Assembly: GCA_031426215.1 (NCBI GenBank)
Contig: JANPKU010000080.1
Coordinates: forward strand, 1-41,011
Reading direction: 5' to 3'
Length of the DNA: 41,011 nt
DNA from: Sva-07 sp031426215
Lineage (GTDB): Bacteria > Actinomycetota > Acidimicrobiia > Acidimicrobiales > Ilumatobacteraceae
Shown: positions 32,774-40,122 of the stretch, in pieces
How positions within the stretch are numbered: position 1 is the first letter of the stretch
How the letters are laid out: each line of letters starts with the position of its first letter
Made by a program: the position numbers and the translations under genes
Notes under the pieces: generated by a model
What the model was told of the DNA's origin: nothing
Databases searched by the model: none
The model's input: the letters and a program-made list of their open reading frames with translations, nothing else

Positions 32774-33600
32774 CCCCGGCCGCCACCACCCATCCCGTTC
32801 TCGTGAACAAGATGCGGACTGAGGACGCATCTTGTTCACGAGAACGGGGGTGGGCTGGCTGGATCGCAGCGGGCGCCGGGGTCGTGACCGTCGCGGGGAT
32901 GATCGCCACGCCGCTGTTCCCGCAGGGCGGGCCAACGAGACGGGTGCTGTCGAACGTGGTGGTCGTCGGGTCGTTCACCACCACGACAGCGAACGCTGTT
33001 CGTCGATGGGGAGCGCGGCGCGCCGGAGTCGCAGCCGCGGCAACGGCGATCGGCACCACCGTGGTCGAACGGGTGGGAACGGCGACGGCGATCCCGTTCG
33101 GCCGCTATGGCTACACTGCGGCGCTCCGTCCGCAGGTCGCGCAGGTCCCGGCGATCGTTCCGCTCGCCTGGTTTGCGGTTGGTCTTCCCGCCCGCGAGAC
33201 CGCTCATGCAGCACTGGGCAAACGATCCACGCCGGTGACTCGCATCGTGCTCGGGTCGGCGGCGCTGACGGCGTGGGATCTGTTCCTCGATCCACAAATG
33301 GTCGGTGAGGGCTATTGGACGTGGGCCAAGCGAGGCATGTATCGCGGGATCCCGCTCACCAACTACCTGGGCTGGTTCATCACCGGGCTCGGTGTGATGG
33401 CATTGCTCGAGGCAGCGCTTCCACCCGCCGACGACCCAAACGACGCCGATGGCGTCCTCGTCGGGACGTACACCTACATGGGCGTCATGGAGACGATCGG
33501 TTTCGCCCGCTACTTCCGTGACCCCGTGGTAGCGATCGTCGGCGGCCTCGGCATGCTCCCCATCGCGGCAACAGCTCTCGTCGAGAAGCTCCGTGGCTGA
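32770..33600 (+). CDS. Carotenoid hydratase, CruF-like (DUF422 membrane protein)
   Basis: The 276-residue protein has about seven membrane segments. The segment ALTAWDLFLDPQMVGEGYWTW, followed by GIPLTNYLGWFITGLGVM, is the hallmark of the CruF/bisanhydrobacterioruberin hydratase family. These enzymes add water at C-1 (1,2-hydration) of acyclic carotenoid ends. The start is uncertain. The GTG at 32770 overlaps the crtB stop, but a perfect 23-bp inverted repeat (32794-32848) then falls inside the reading frame and encodes about residues 9-26, which look unlike the family. The first membrane segment (GWIAAGAGVVTVAGMIATP) begins just after it, so the repeat may be an insertion near the original start. 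The gene is followed by the palindrome at 33606. Confidence 0.82.
   Translation: MTPAATTHPVLVNKMRTEDASCSRERGWAGWIAAGAGVVTVAGMIATPLFPQGGPTRRVLSNVVVVGSFTTTTANAVRRWGARRAGVAAAATAIGTTVVERVGTATAIPFGRYGYTAALRPQVAQVPAIVPLAWFAVGLPARETAHAALGKRSTPVTRIVLGSAALTAWDLFLDPQMVGEGYWTWAKRGMYRGIPLTNYLGWFITGLGVMALLEAALPPADDPNDADGVLVGTYTYMGVMETIGFARYFRDPVVAIVGGLGMLPIAATALVEKLRG
32794..32848. repeat. Perfect 23-bp inverted repeat at the crtB/cruF-like junction
   Basis: Arms at 32794-32816 (starting CCCGTTCTCGTGAAC) and 32826-32848 are exact reverse complements, with a 9-base loop. Base composition is less GC-rich than the surroundings. It keeps the reading frame open without a stop codon. It may attenuate transcription or translation after crtB. 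Confidence 0.85.
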
Positions 33601-33605
33601 GCCTG

Positions 33606-33638
33606 CGTTACAACACGGGTCAGACCCCTGTTGTAACG
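33606..33638. repeat. Palindromic element, copy 4, with other arms
   Basis: CGTTACAACA (33606-33615) and TGTTGTAACG (33629-33638) are perfect 10-bp arms around GGGTC-A-GACCC. The core is shared with the element at 28373, but the arms differ. It lies in the 54-base gap between the cruF-like stop and the crtD-like start and could be a terminator or an internal RNA-processing hairpin of the operon. Confidence 0.75.
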
Positions 33639-33654
33639 AGACTGGCGCGAGGCA

Positions 33655-35112
33655 GTGACCGCCAAGCGCATCGTGATCATCGGCGGCGGAGTCGGGGGGT
33701 TGACGGCGTCGATACGTCTTCGGGCGCTCGGGCACCACGTCACCGTCTTCGAGCGCAACGACGTCGTGGGCGGCAAGCTCGCGACCTACGAGCGCGACGG
33801 ATACACCTTCGACATCGGACCGTCCCTCGTCACGCTGCCGCACCTGTTCGACGAGGTGTTCCGCAATGCCGGCACCACGCTCGACGAACAGCTCGAGATG
33901 GTCCGTCTCGACCCGCAGTTCAGCTACCGGTGGTCCGACGGTTCGTCGTTGATCGTGCCCGACGGCGACGACGCCACGGCTGACGCGTTCGATGAGTTCG
34001 CACCCGGCTCCGGCGAGCAGTGGCGAGCATTCGACGCTCGCGGACGTCGCATCTGGGATGTGGCCGAGCGGACATTCTTCGCTGGGCCCATGGCCAATCC
34101 GTGGGCGTTGGCGAAGCGGATGCGTTCACCGTTCGATCTCCTGGCGATCGACCCATTGCGACCTCTGCACCGCTCGGCAGAGTCGTTCTTCAGCGATCCC
34201 CGACTCGTCCAGTGGGCAGATCGATATGCGACCTACTCGGGGTCGTCGCCCTTCACCGCTCCGGCCACACTCGCCTGCATCCCTCACATCGAGGCTCGGT
34301 TCGGCTGCTGGTACCCGACGGGTGGGCTCGATGCCCTTCGTGGAGCATTCGAACGCGTTGCGCGCGAGGCCGGCGTCGAGATCCACACCGGCGTCGACGT
34401 CGTCCGGATCGTCGCTTCCGAGAACGGGACCGTCTCCGGTGTCGAGTTCGCCGACGGCTCGGTCCACAGCGCTGACGTCGTCATCGCGAACACCGATGCC
34501 GAGCACTTGTACGCCGACCTGTTTCCCGACGCCGACGCGTTGAAGCGGGTGCGGCGGGCGAAGCGGTCCACGAGTGGCTTCGTGCTGTGTGTCGGCGTGC
34601 GCGGCCTCACTCCGCGACTCCAACATCACAACGTCTGGTTCTCCGAGAGCTACCGCGCCGAGTACGACCAGCTCGATGTCGGCGAACTCGCCGACGATCC
34701 GACGATCTATGCGTGTGTGTCGTCGGTGACCGATCCGAGCCAGGCGCCCGATGGTTGCGAGAACTGGTTCCTGCTGGTCAACACGCCGCCGGACGTCGAG
34801 GTCGATGCGGAGTCGTACGGCGACCTCGTGCTCGACCGGCTCGCAGATCGAGGCGTGGATCTCGCTCCCCGGCTCGAGTTCCGTCACACCATGACCCCGT
34901 CCGACATCGCGCGCCGCTACCGGTCGCCGGGTGGCGCGATCTACGGAACCTCGTCCGACGGCAAGCGGGCGGCGTTCGTCCGACCGGCCAATCGAGGCGC
35001 TCGACCCGGCCTGTATCTCGTCGGCGGCTCGAGCCATCCGGGCGGCGGCCTTCCACTGGTGACCACCAGCGCCAAGATCGTCACCGAGATGATCACCGAG
35101 GATCTCGCGTGA
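33655..35112 (+). CDS. CrtI-family carotenoid desaturase, CrtD-like
   Basis: The 485 residues form a second CrtI-type FAD desaturase: RIVIIGGGVGGLTASIRLRALGHHVTVFERND at the start, YTFDIGPSLVTLP, FTAPATLACIPHIEARFGCWYPTGGLDALRGAF and the C-terminal LYLVGGSSHPGGGLPLVTTSAKIV. The SHPGGGLPLV ending and the WYPTGGL segment are typical of the 1-hydroxycarotenoid 3,4-desaturase (CrtD) branch. Its neighbour encoding a CruF-like 1,2-hydratase would provide the 1-hydroxy substrate, which supports this assignment (inference). The GTG start follows the palindrome at 33606; its stop overlaps the GTG start of the next gene (GTGA). Confidence 0.88.
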   Translation: MTAKRIVIIGGGVGGLTASIRLRALGHHVTVFERNDVVGGKLATYERDGYTFDIGPSLVTLPHLFDEVFRNAGTTLDEQLEMVRLDPQFSYRWSDGSSLIVPDGDDATADAFDEFAPGSGEQWRAFDARGRRIWDVAERTFFAGPMANPWALAKRMRSPFDLLAIDPLRPLHRSAESFFSDPRLVQWADRYATYSGSSPFTAPATLACIPHIEARFGCWYPTGGLDALRGAFERVAREAGVEIHTGVDVVRIVASENGTVSGVEFADGSVHSADVVIANTDAEHLYADLFPDADALKRVRRAKRSTSGFVLCVGVRGLTPRLQHHNVWFSESYRAEYDQLDVGELADDPTIYACVSSVTDPSQAPDGCENWFLLVNTPPDVEVDAESYGDLVLDRLADRGVDLAPRLEFRHTMTPSDIARRYRSPGGAIYGTSSDGKRAAFVRPANRGARPGLYLVGGSSHPGGGLPLVTTSAKIVTEMITEDLA

Positions 35113-36200
35113 ATGGTCGCCGACTGGTGCGACTGGCATCGATCGCTGTTCGGGCGACGGCCGGAGCGGTTGCCATTGGCCGTCTCGCCCGAGCGGCGAC
35201 GGTCGATGCTCCCGTCCGCCCGACGCTGACGCCGATGCAGTCGATCAGTGTGGTGATTCCCGCACGAGACGAAGCCGAGCGACTCGGTCCGCTGCTCGAC
35301 GCCATTGTCGGTGCACCCGGTGTCGCCGAGGTGATCGTGGTCGACGATCAATCGACCGACGCCACCGCTGAGGTCGCCCAGCGCGCCGGTGCCACGGTCA
35401 CCTCCGGCGCGGCGCTGCCCGATGGTTGGGCCGGCAAGGCCTGGGCCTTGCAGCAGGGCATGTCCGCCGCGACCTCTGATTGGGTCGTGACGCTGGATGC
35501 TGACGCCCGACCCGATCCCCGACTGCCGACAGCGCTCGTGGCGCGGGCAGTTGCCGATCGACTCGACCTGCTGACCGTCGGTGGCCGATTCGAGTGCCCG
35601 ACCCACGGGAGTCGGTGGCTGCATCCAGCGATGCTCACCACACTCGTGTACCGATTCGGACCACCGGGCGCGCCGCCGGCCAAGCCCGACCGGATGATGG
35701 CGAACGGTCAGTGCATGGCGGTCCCTCGAGCGACCTTCCTGGCGGCCGGCGGAATGGCGCCCGTCCGCAACGAAGTGGTGGAAGACCTCGCGCTGGCACG
35801 CCACATGGCTACCGACGGTCAGCGTGTCGGCTTCCTGGATGCGAGCGAATTGTTGAGCGTCCGGATGTTCGAGTCGCTCGGCGACGCCTGGAACGGATGG
35901 GGTCGTTCTCTTGCGCTCCCGGGTGTCGAGCCTCGTCACCGTCAGGTGTTCGACCTTGTTGTCGTGGTGCTCGCCCAGGTGCTCCCGATCCCGCGACTGT
36001 TGTTGAGGCGTGGCGACGTGATCGACGTCATTCTCGCCATGACTCGGCTCGGGACGTTGTTCGGCACCCGACGCGCGTACGAGCGCACCGATGCCGCGTA
36101 CTGGCTGAGCCCGCTCGCCGACCCCGTCGCCGCCGGGGCCATCGCCCGCGGCATCGCCCGACGTGGTCGTCAGACCTGGCGCGGCCGCAGCTATACATGA
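35109..36200 (+). CDS. Family 2 glycosyltransferase, CruG-like
   Basis: The 363-residue protein has a basic N-terminus with an amphipathic or membrane segment, then a GT-A domain: ISVVIPARDEAERLGPLLDAI, VIVVDDQSTDAT and the metal-binding DxD in TLDADARPDP (D130 and D132). The acceptor motif EVVEDLALARHM and the NGWGRSL segment follow, then C-terminal hydrophobic segments (FDLVVVVLAQVLPI). It resembles CruG and related carotenoid glycosyltransferases. The link to CruF- and CrtD-like genes suggests that it adds a sugar to the 1- or 2-hydroxyl of the carotenoid; the sugar is unknown. It is coupled to the previous gene. It ends overlapping the convergent PlsY-like gene by 10 bases. Confidence 0.82.
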   Translation: MNGRRLVRLASIAVRATAGAVAIGRLARAATVDAPVRPTLTPMQSISVVIPARDEAERLGPLLDAIVGAPGVAEVIVVDDQSTDATAEVAQRAGATVTSGAALPDGWAGKAWALQQGMSAATSDWVVTLDADARPDPRLPTALVARAVADRLDLLTVGGRFECPTHGSRWLHPAMLTTLVYRFGPPGAPPAKPDRMMANGQCMAVPRATFLAAGGMAPVRNEVVEDLALARHMATDGQRVGFLDASELLSVRMFESLGDAWNGWGRSLALPGVEPRHRQVFDLVVVVLAQVLPIPRLLLRRGDVIDVILAMTRLGTLFGTRRAYERTDAAYWLSPLADPVAAGAIARGIARRGRQTWRGRSYT

Positions 36201-36778
36201 CCAGTGTCGCGGCGCCGATCGGCCGAGGCGGCCATTGCGAACCGCAACCCGATGAACGTCATCAGTGCACCTGTCGCCGCAGTGCGATTGGGGCCTTCGA
36301 CGAAGATCTGCACGATCGGCAGTGCAACGAAGCCGACACGTGCGGCCACAGCGAACGAACGACGAACGGCAAACGTGACGAGGAGCACTCCGATGGCGAT
36401 CAGGAACGGAATCGTGGCGAACACCGATGCGCCACCGGCGAAGGTGAGGATGCTGCGTCCACCGCGGAACCGGGCGAACACCGGAAACGAGTGACCCACC
36501 ATCGCGGCACCACACCCCACGTACGCCAGCCCCCAGACACCCGGATCGGCGAGTGCTGCACCGATGAGTGCGGCGGCCACACCCTTCGCGCTGTCGCCGA
36601 TGAAGACCGGGATCGCAGCTCGGCGGCCGAGCGTCTCGCGGGCATTCCAGAAGCCGGGATTGCCGTCTCCGACGTCACGCAGGTCGATCCGGGCGCGGCG
36701 AGCGGCGACCAGGTTGGCGAACGGGATCGACCCGATCAGATAGCCGACCACGACCGTGACTGCCACATCGACGCTCAT
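36191..36778 (-). CDS. PlsY-like acyl-phosphate acyltransferase paralog
   Basis: The 195 residues have five membrane segments and the PlsY blocks: VVGYLIGSIPFANLVAARRARIDLRDVGDGNPGFWNARETLGRRAAIPVFIGDSAKG, then MVGHSFPVFARFRGGRSILTFAGG. PlsY transfers an acyl group from acyl phosphate to glycerol 3-phosphate. In typical PlsY the first loop is SGNxGATNxxR; here it reads DGNPGFWNAR, and the later KGGKG block is RGGRS. It may thus be a paralog with another acceptor. Position next to the carotenoid glycosyltransferase makes acylation of a carotenoid glycoside conceivable, but this is only inference. Start 36778 follows CATGCT by 7 bases. Confidence 0.75.
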   Translation of the reverse strand: MSVDVAVTVVVGYLIGSIPFANLVAARRARIDLRDVGDGNPGFWNARETLGRRAAIPVFIGDSAKGVAAALIGAALADPGVWGLAYVGCGAAMVGHSFPVFARFRGGRSILTFAGGASVFATIPFLIAIGVLLVTFAVRRSFAVAARVGFVALPIVQIFVEGPNRTAATGALMTFIGLRFAMAASADRRRDTGHV

Positions 36779-36785
36779 CGGTGAC

Positions 36786-36791
36786 AGCATG
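36786..36791 (-). promoter_or_regulatory. -10-like hexamer CATGCT before the PlsY-like gene
   Basis: On the minus strand CATGCT ends 7 bases before the ATG at 36778. It lies in the 21-base gap to the divergent gene, so its -35 would be within that gene. Confidence 0.35.
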
Positions 36792-36799
36792 GCGGCTGC

Positions 36800-37513
36800 A
36801 TGGGTCGCATCGCATCGTTCCACCTCGTCAGCGAGCCGTCGTGGAAGACCCCGCTGGTGCTCGCGCGCCTCGGTGGCGACCGTGTACGGCTCAGGCGGGT
36901 GGCGGGTTTGGCCTTCTGGCGCCTACTCGGGACCGGCAACGGCGATGACACGGGCCGTGGCGCCGACCTGTCGCGCAGTGCCCTGTTCGCTGTCTGGGAC
37001 GACGAACGTGATCTCGATGCGTTTCTCGCAGAGGGTCACATTCCGCAACGTTGGAGCAGCGCACGCGAGAGTTGGCACGTCCGGCTCCGCTCGGTCGGGG
37101 GCCACGGGACGTGGAAGGGCGTCGACCCGATGCTCGGACTCGACCAGGGGGCCGGTGACGGACCGATGGCGATCATCACCAGGGCGAACGTCCGCCGGCA
37201 GTCATGGAAAGCATTCGGTGAAGCGAGCGAGATCGTCGATGCCGAGTTGCATCGTGCGCCCGGTCTGATCGACGTGGTGGGAATCGGCGAGACACCAATC
37301 GGCTCGCTGGCGACCTTCAGCCTCTGGGAGTCGCGCGCTGCTGCACGAGATTTCGCCTATTCGATGCCTGATCACCGCGAGGTCGTGCGGCGCACGCGCG
37401 CCGAGGACTGGTACGCAGAAGAGATGTTCGCCCGCTTCGAGCCGTACGCCTCGACCGGCACGTGGAATGGTCGAGATCCCCTTTCGCCACCACCAGCGCA
37501 ATCACCGTCGTGA
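36800..37513 (+). CDS. Spheroidene monooxygenase (CrtA)-like protein
   Basis: The 237 residues match the CrtA family of acyclic carotenoid 2-ketolases: ASFHLVSEPSWKTPLVLARL, LAFWRLLGTGNG, SALFAVWDDERDLDAFL, the segment HGTWKGVDPM, the conserved ITRANVRRQSWKAFGEAS and the C-terminal SLWESRAAARDFAYSMPDHREVVRRTRAEDWYAEEMFARFEP. The GTWxG motif and the final AEDWY-EEMFARF are typical. The neighbouring acyclic-carotenoid genes support a role in adding a 2-keto group to the carotenoid end. Start 36800 begins 22 bases from the start codon of the divergent PlsY-like gene; no clear promoter hexamer is seen. tRNA-Thr follows. Confidence 0.82.
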   Translation: MGRIASFHLVSEPSWKTPLVLARLGGDRVRLRRVAGLAFWRLLGTGNGDDTGRGADLSRSALFAVWDDERDLDAFLAEGHIPQRWSSARESWHVRLRSVGGHGTWKGVDPMLGLDQGAGDGPMAIITRANVRRQSWKAFGEASEIVDAELHRAPGLIDVVGIGETPIGSLATFSLWESRAAARDFAYSMPDHREVVRRTRAEDWYAEEMFARFEPYASTGTWNGRDPLSPPPAQSPS

Positions 37514-37537
37514 CGATCCCGACCCCACCGATAGCAT
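37510..37537 (+). promoter_or_regulatory. Candidate promoter of tRNA-Thr
   Basis: GTGACG (37510-37515) and TAGCAT (37532-37537) are separated by 16 bases; the start would fall near 37544, 15 bases before the tRNA. It overlaps the stop region of the previous gene. Confidence 0.45.
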
Positions 37538-37558
37538 CACGCCCTGCGCTCACAGCGC

Positions 37559-37634
<76 letters not shown>

Positions 37635-37659
37635 CGAAACACCAGGTAGATGGCCATGA

Positions 37660-37674
37660 GGACCCGAGGGGTCC
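37660..37674 (+). terminator. Hairpin after tRNA-Thr
   Basis: GGACCC and GGGTCC form a perfect 6-bp stem with loop GAG, 25 bases after the tRNA. No T-run follows, so function is tentative. Confidence 0.35.
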
Positions 37675-37690
37675 GGCCGGTTTCCGGGTT

Positions 37691-37711
37691 TGTCCCATAT
37701 CTGTCCCATAT
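37691..37711 (+). repeat. Direct repeats TGTCCCATAT, candidate integrase arm sites
   Basis: TGTCCCATAT occurs at 37691-37700 and 37702-37711, 11 bp apart (about one helical turn), just before the integrase gene. Such phased repeats near the attachment site are typical arm-type sites for the N-terminal domain of tyrosine integrases. Confidence 0.55.
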
Positions 37712-37716
37712 TTCAC

Positions 37717-37722
37717 TAGAGT
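37717..37722 (+). promoter_or_regulatory. -10 hexamer TAGAGT before the integrase gene
   Basis: TAGAGT ends 6 bases before the ATG at 37729. It lies beside the candidate arm sites, so bound integrase could repress its own gene. Confidence 0.45.
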
Positions 37723-37728
37723 GACTTC

Positions 37729-38880
37729 ATGGCACGAGGGAGCATGCGCCTCAAGCGGCAGCCCGATTACTGGGAGCTCCGCGCCTATGCAGGGCCCGAT
37801 CCGATCACTGCTCGACCCCGATATGTGAGCCGAACGTTCCGCGGCGGCAAGCGAGACGCCAACAAGGCACTCGCCCAACTCGTAGCCGAGGTCGACTCCA
37901 TCGGGACCCACGCCGACCAGTCTGTCGCCGGGCTCCTGCTCGCCCACATCGACCATCTCGAACAGCGGGGTCGTGAGGCCCGCACGATCGAGAGCTACCG
38001 CGGGATCGCACGCAAGGTCGCTGCCGACCGCCTCGGCGGCAAGATGATCCAGGATCTGGGACCCAAGGACTTCGACGACTTCTACGTCCGGCTCCGAGCG
38101 AAGGGCCTGTCACCCGGCTCTGTCAAGCGCTACCACTCAGTCCTCGGCGGGGCATTCCAACAAGCGATGAAGTGGGGGTGGACCAACCGGAACGTCGTGC
38201 GACTCGCCACTCCACCTGCGGTCCCGCGACAGTCTCGGACCACGCCAACTCCGACCGTCGTGACTGCGCTTCTTCGGGAGGCGGCCGAGAGCCGCAACCC
38301 CGAGAACCACGTCGCGTTCAGACTCCTCGCCGCAACCGGCGCTCGCCGAGGCGAGATCTGCGGACTGCGATGGTCATCGGTCGATCTCGACCGTCGAGTT
38401 CTGTGGATTCGCCACTCCGTCGCGCGACTAAAGACCGGCAAGCTCATCGAGAAGGACCCGAAGAGCCACCAGACACGAGAGGTTGCGATCGACCAGAACA
38501 GCACCCAGATCCTGCGGGATCACTGCGAGCGCCAAGAGATCCTCGCCGCCAAGTTCCGCGTCCCACTCGACCCCAACGGCTACGTCATCGCCGATCTAGC
38601 CACCGATCCAACCGGACTCACGCCGATCTCGCCGGACCGGCTCACCCAGGCCTTCAAACGTCTGACTACCCGCGTCCCCGGTGCCGCCGACGTCCGACTC
38701 CACGACCTGCGCCACTGGTACGCCAGCACCCAACTCGACGCCGGCGAGTCTCTGCCTGCCGTCGCAGCGCGGATTGGTGACCACGTCGAAACGCTCGCCA
38801 GGGTGTACGCCCACCGGGGACATCGGGGCGACCATGAAGCCGCCGACAACCTCGGCGCTCTCATCGACGATCCAGACTGA
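37729..38880 (+). CDS. Tyrosine recombinase (phage-type integrase)
   Basis: The 383-residue protein has an N-terminal AP2-like arm-binding part (1-60), a SAM-like core-binding domain (about 65-160), and a catalytic domain with R206 (ATGARRGEICGLRW), K245 (DPKSHQTREV), H325 and R328 (LHDLRHWYAS) and the nucleophile Y360 (RVYAHRG). The fifth position, usually the His of LGH, is in RIGDHVETLARVY, one residue shorter than the common spacing. It should be active in site-specific integration and excision. It is oriented away from the tRNA-Thr gene. A hairpin at 38891-38917 follows. Confidence 0.92.
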   Translation: MARGSMRLKRQPDYWELRAYAGPDPITARPRYVSRTFRGGKRDANKALAQLVAEVDSIGTHADQSVAGLLLAHIDHLEQRGREARTIESYRGIARKVAADRLGGKMIQDLGPKDFDDFYVRLRAKGLSPGSVKRYHSVLGGAFQQAMKWGWTNRNVVRLATPPAVPRQSRTTPTPTVVTALLREAAESRNPENHVAFRLLAATGARRGEICGLRWSSVDLDRRVLWIRHSVARLKTGKLIEKDPKSHQTREVAIDQNSTQILRDHCERQEILAAKFRVPLDPNGYVIADLATDPTGLTPISPDRLTQAFKRLTTRVPGAADVRLHDLRHWYASTQLDAGESLPAVAARIGDHVETLARVYAHRGHRGDHEAADNLGALIDDPD

Positions 38881-39264
38881 CGCACCCGCCAAGGGGGCCG
38901 ACTTGTTGGCCCCTCTTCACGGTGATTATGCGCTGCCCAATGGCCGGCCCGACCTCCAACAGTTCGCCGGCGGTGCAGCGCGTACCGAGGCGTTCTGGCT
39001 CGCGAATATCACTCGGGTCTGACGGGCCCTGCGACCGATCGATAGGTGCGGATTGCGTAGGGGTCCGAACAGCGTCACCCACCCGCAGTTCCGGGCGGCA
39101 CAAAAGCATTGTCGTTCCCAGCGGTTGCCTGCCGCGCTGATCAACGCTGATCGTGACGAAGCGGCCAGCGAACTACGTCGGCCCACATCGCCGTTCTGGT
39201 GTCGCTCCTGGGACGACTCGGTACCTACGGCAGAAGTGCGTCAGAGACGGAGTCCAAGGTGCGG
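38881..39264. other. Non-coding gap after the integrase
   Basis: These 384 bases hold a hairpin at 38891-38917 and no gene I can support. Short frames here (for example 38922-39140) show no family motif and no start signal. There is no copy of the tRNA-Thr 3' end and no clear repeat. Confidence 0.5.
38891..38917 (+). terminator. Hairpin after the integrase gene
   Basis: GGGGCC (38894-38899) pairs with GGCCCC (38908-38913), extended by AAG/CTT with a bulge, 11 bases after the integrase stop. Two T follow. Confidence 0.5.
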
Positions 39265-39984
39265 TCAGGCATTGAAGAGCGTCATCCCGAGCGGCGCCAG
39301 AGAGGCCTGCGTGTTCCCGATCACCATCAGCATCAGCACGAAGGAGGCGGCAACGAGGCCCCACCTTGCGACGCCGAGTCCGACGGTCTTTGGGTTGCTC
39401 TCGGGCTCACTCACGCGCGACTTCACGATGAGCGCCCGCCAGATACGAACGCAGAGCCACACGAACACGACGAAGAGCACGGCGCTGATCAAGGCTTTCG
39501 GTTGTTGCCACGCAAGTCGGTCGTCAATCGCATGCTGCACGAGTGGCGGCGTGGCCGAACTTTCCGATTGCAACCACATCGTGAACGATTGATGCAGGCT
39601 CACGGTTGATGTCCCAGCTCGATCAGTGCCGATCATGCCGAGCGATCCTGCGAACCCGCGACGGGGATCGAGGACACTGCTGACATTTGCTGCGATCACG
39701 ACGGCGGTGAGCGCTACGAGGAGGCCCCCAAGCGCGCCGAACGAGAGCCACGTCCGCTTCTCGAATGTCCACCGCCGATCGCTTGTGCTCGGAGCTCGTC
39801 TGAACCCTCTCCACGAGACAACGGTCAACACGACGAACCCGAGCATGAAGAGACCGCCGACCGCCACGAGGACGAGGTGGAACCTCGTGTAGTCATCGAG
39901 TAGGCGGTTGAGTGCTGGATTAGACGTCGTACCGGATCGCAGCAGATCGTCGAGCGTGGCGCGGAGGGTGTCTGTATCGGTCAT
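39265..39984 (-). CDS. Membrane protein of unknown function
   Basis: The 239 residues contain four clear membrane segments: FHLVLVAVGGLFMLGFVVLTVV, WLSFGALGGLLVALTAVVIAA, ALISAVLFVVFVWLCVRIW and LVAASFVLMLMVIGNTQA. A large loop of about 70 residues lies between segments two and three. A helical N-terminus of about 30 residues precedes the first segment. I do not recognise a family. GATGCT lies 6 bases before the ATG at 39984. The gene is divergent from the histidine kinase, with 138 bases and a palindrome between them. It may belong to the integrated element. Confidence 0.7.
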   Translation of the reverse strand: MTDTDTLRATLDDLLRSGTTSNPALNRLLDDYTRFHLVLVAVGGLFMLGFVVLTVVSWRGFRRAPSTSDRRWTFEKRTWLSFGALGGLLVALTAVVIAANVSSVLDPRRGFAGSLGMIGTDRAGTSTVSLHQSFTMWLQSESSATPPLVQHAIDDRLAWQQPKALISAVLFVVFVWLCVRIWRALIVKSRVSEPESNPKTVGLGVARWGLVAASFVLMLMVIGNTQASLAPLGMTLFNA

Positions 39985-40073
39985 GTGTCCAGCATCACGA
40001 AGTCCGTTCGCACGCACCTCGGCATCGCGGCCAGATCGGTCGTCCGAATGGCAGATCTTCGGCGCTCGTAAAC

Positions 40074-40087
40074 CAGCCGATCGGCTG
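40074..40087. promoter_or_regulatory. Palindrome in the divergent region before the histidine kinase
   Basis: CAGCCGATCGGCTG is a perfect 14-bp palindrome, 23 bases upstream of the kinase -10 hexamer (40111). A response-regulator or repressor site is possible. Confidence 0.4.
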
Positions 40088-40110
40088 ATCCGTCGAGCGA
40101 GAATCACTCG

Positions 40111-40116
40111 TACTGT
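40111..40116 (+). promoter_or_regulatory. -10 hexamer TACTGT before the histidine kinase
   Basis: TACTGT ends 6 bases before the GTG at 40123, supporting that start; an ATG follows directly at 40126. Confidence 0.45.
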
Positions 40117-40122
40117 GGGCCG

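Larger units (their letters stand above)
37635..38917. mobile_element. Left end of a tRNA-Thr-associated integrative element (right end not seen)
   Basis: A complete tyrosine integrase lies directly after the 3' end of tRNA-Thr, with paired 10-bp repeats before it. That is the usual layout of an integrated element next to its left attachment site. I found no second copy of the tRNA 3' end in the remaining 3.4 kb, so the right boundary lies outside the window or the element has decayed. The genes after 39265 may or may not belong to it. Confidence 0.4.

Noticed and set aside
34941..36515. Minus-strand open frame of 524 codons opposite the CruG-like gene
   Set aside because: Antisense shadow of two genes with clear motifs.
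38922..39140. Short frame after the integrase
   Set aside because: No motif, no start signal, and a composition like random GC-rich sequence.
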